Below are positions 63,658-64,000 of a stretch of DNA of 64,000 nt, piece by piece. The stretch comes from Enterocloster aldenensis (GTDB lineage: Bacteria; Bacillota; Clostridia; Lachnospirales; Lachnospiraceae), in the NCBI RefSeq assembly GCF_003434055.1, contig NZ_QVEX01000001.1:1241824-1305823 (forward strand). The letters run 5' to 3'. Every line of letters starts with the position of its first letter. Position 1 is the stretch's first letter. The position numbers and the translations under genes are program-made. The notes under the pieces were generated by a model. That model was not told the origin of the DNA, ran no database searches, and worked only from the letters and a program-made list of their open reading frames with translations.

Positions 63658-64000
63658 AGTTCTCCTTGTGTTTATTATATTTATAGTTGCCGCTGTTATT
63701 GCTTTCCATATTTAATCATCCGTGGAAGAGTCATGAAACAAATATTCCTCCTGCAAGACACATAAATAAGTATGCATGATTTATATTATAGCGCATCTTT
63801 TCCCTTAATAGAAGAAAAAGAAGAGACAATCTGATTCCTTTGCCCTTCTTTTCCGGATTTATGATTATTTAATCTTTTTCTTTGGATGAAACCTTGTAGG
63901 GAAACTATATTCGGGTGGACTATATTTGGGGAGTCTGTGTCCGGGGAGCAGGTGTTCCAGAACCCTATATCCGTATCCGGAACATCCCATGCTTATTGCA
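63658..64000. other. Non-coding right edge
   Basis: No gene seen. A TATAAT on the minus strand (63785-63790) may be the -10 of the methyltransferase promoter. Around 63898-63950 three loose 15-17-bp copies of a CTATATTCGGG-type unit hint at another tandem array. Confidence 0.4.

Overview
The window looks like chromosomal DNA of a gut-type Clostridia, most likely Lachnospiraceae and close to Enterocloster. This rests on Gram-positive gene layout, strong AGGAGG ribosome sites, moderately high GC, many PTS, TRAP and symporter loci each with its own regulator, and low-GC-Firmicutes versions of Kdp, KdpD and GyrB. The genus call is inference. I see no rRNA, tRNA, CRISPR array, phage or transposase.

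Positions 1-13080 are a potassium-homeostasis block, nearly all on the minus strand. It holds kdpFABC, a KdpD that ends after its GAF region with no kinase domain, a 65-residue membrane protein, three TrkA-type nucleotide-binding proteins, a TrkH channel, a second KdpD-like sensor with Arg at the H-box His, and a KdpE-like regulator whose acidic pair is His-Asn. A 32-residue membrane peptide is divergent from kdpF. A box resembling TATAAAGATTCC recurs beside these genes.

Positions 13366-24285 hold two catabolic units. The first is a GntR-controlled Na+ symporter with an AprA-like flavoprotein and ferredoxin. The second is an operon next to a Crp-family regulator, with a DUF3100 membrane pair, an amidohydrolase and a TauE exporter. 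An unrecognised lipoprotein lies between them. Positions 24377-28433 hold an orphan GyrB paralogue with an N-terminal repeat extension, a LysR regulator and a ferredoxin-nitroreductase.

Positions 28714-32910 are an alpha-glucoside PTS locus (RpiR regulator, EIICB, GH4 phospho-glycosidase). A frameshifted RhuM-family relic follows. Positions 33555-39949 are a lactose-family PTS operon with two SIS proteins, two amidohydrolase-like proteins (one without its metal ligands) and a DeoR regulator. Positions 40333-49742 carry a GntP permease with a deacetylase-type amidohydrolase, then a class V aminotransferase, NhaC antiporter, Asp/Glu racemase-like protein and threonine aldolase. Positions 49832-56231 are a yiaK-yiaMNO-like diketogulonate locus with a LacI regulator and four GCAATCGAT sites. 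The rest is DNA repair, acetyltransferase, DUF3788, aromatic-acid exporter, two nucleotidyltransferases and an RNA methyltransferase.

Two genome-architecture themes stand out. Two 166-bp CTAG-bounded palindromic elements each supply the TAG stop of a neighbouring gene. Many short-period tandem arrays, each with its own unit (7-38 bp), sit just downstream of stop codons.
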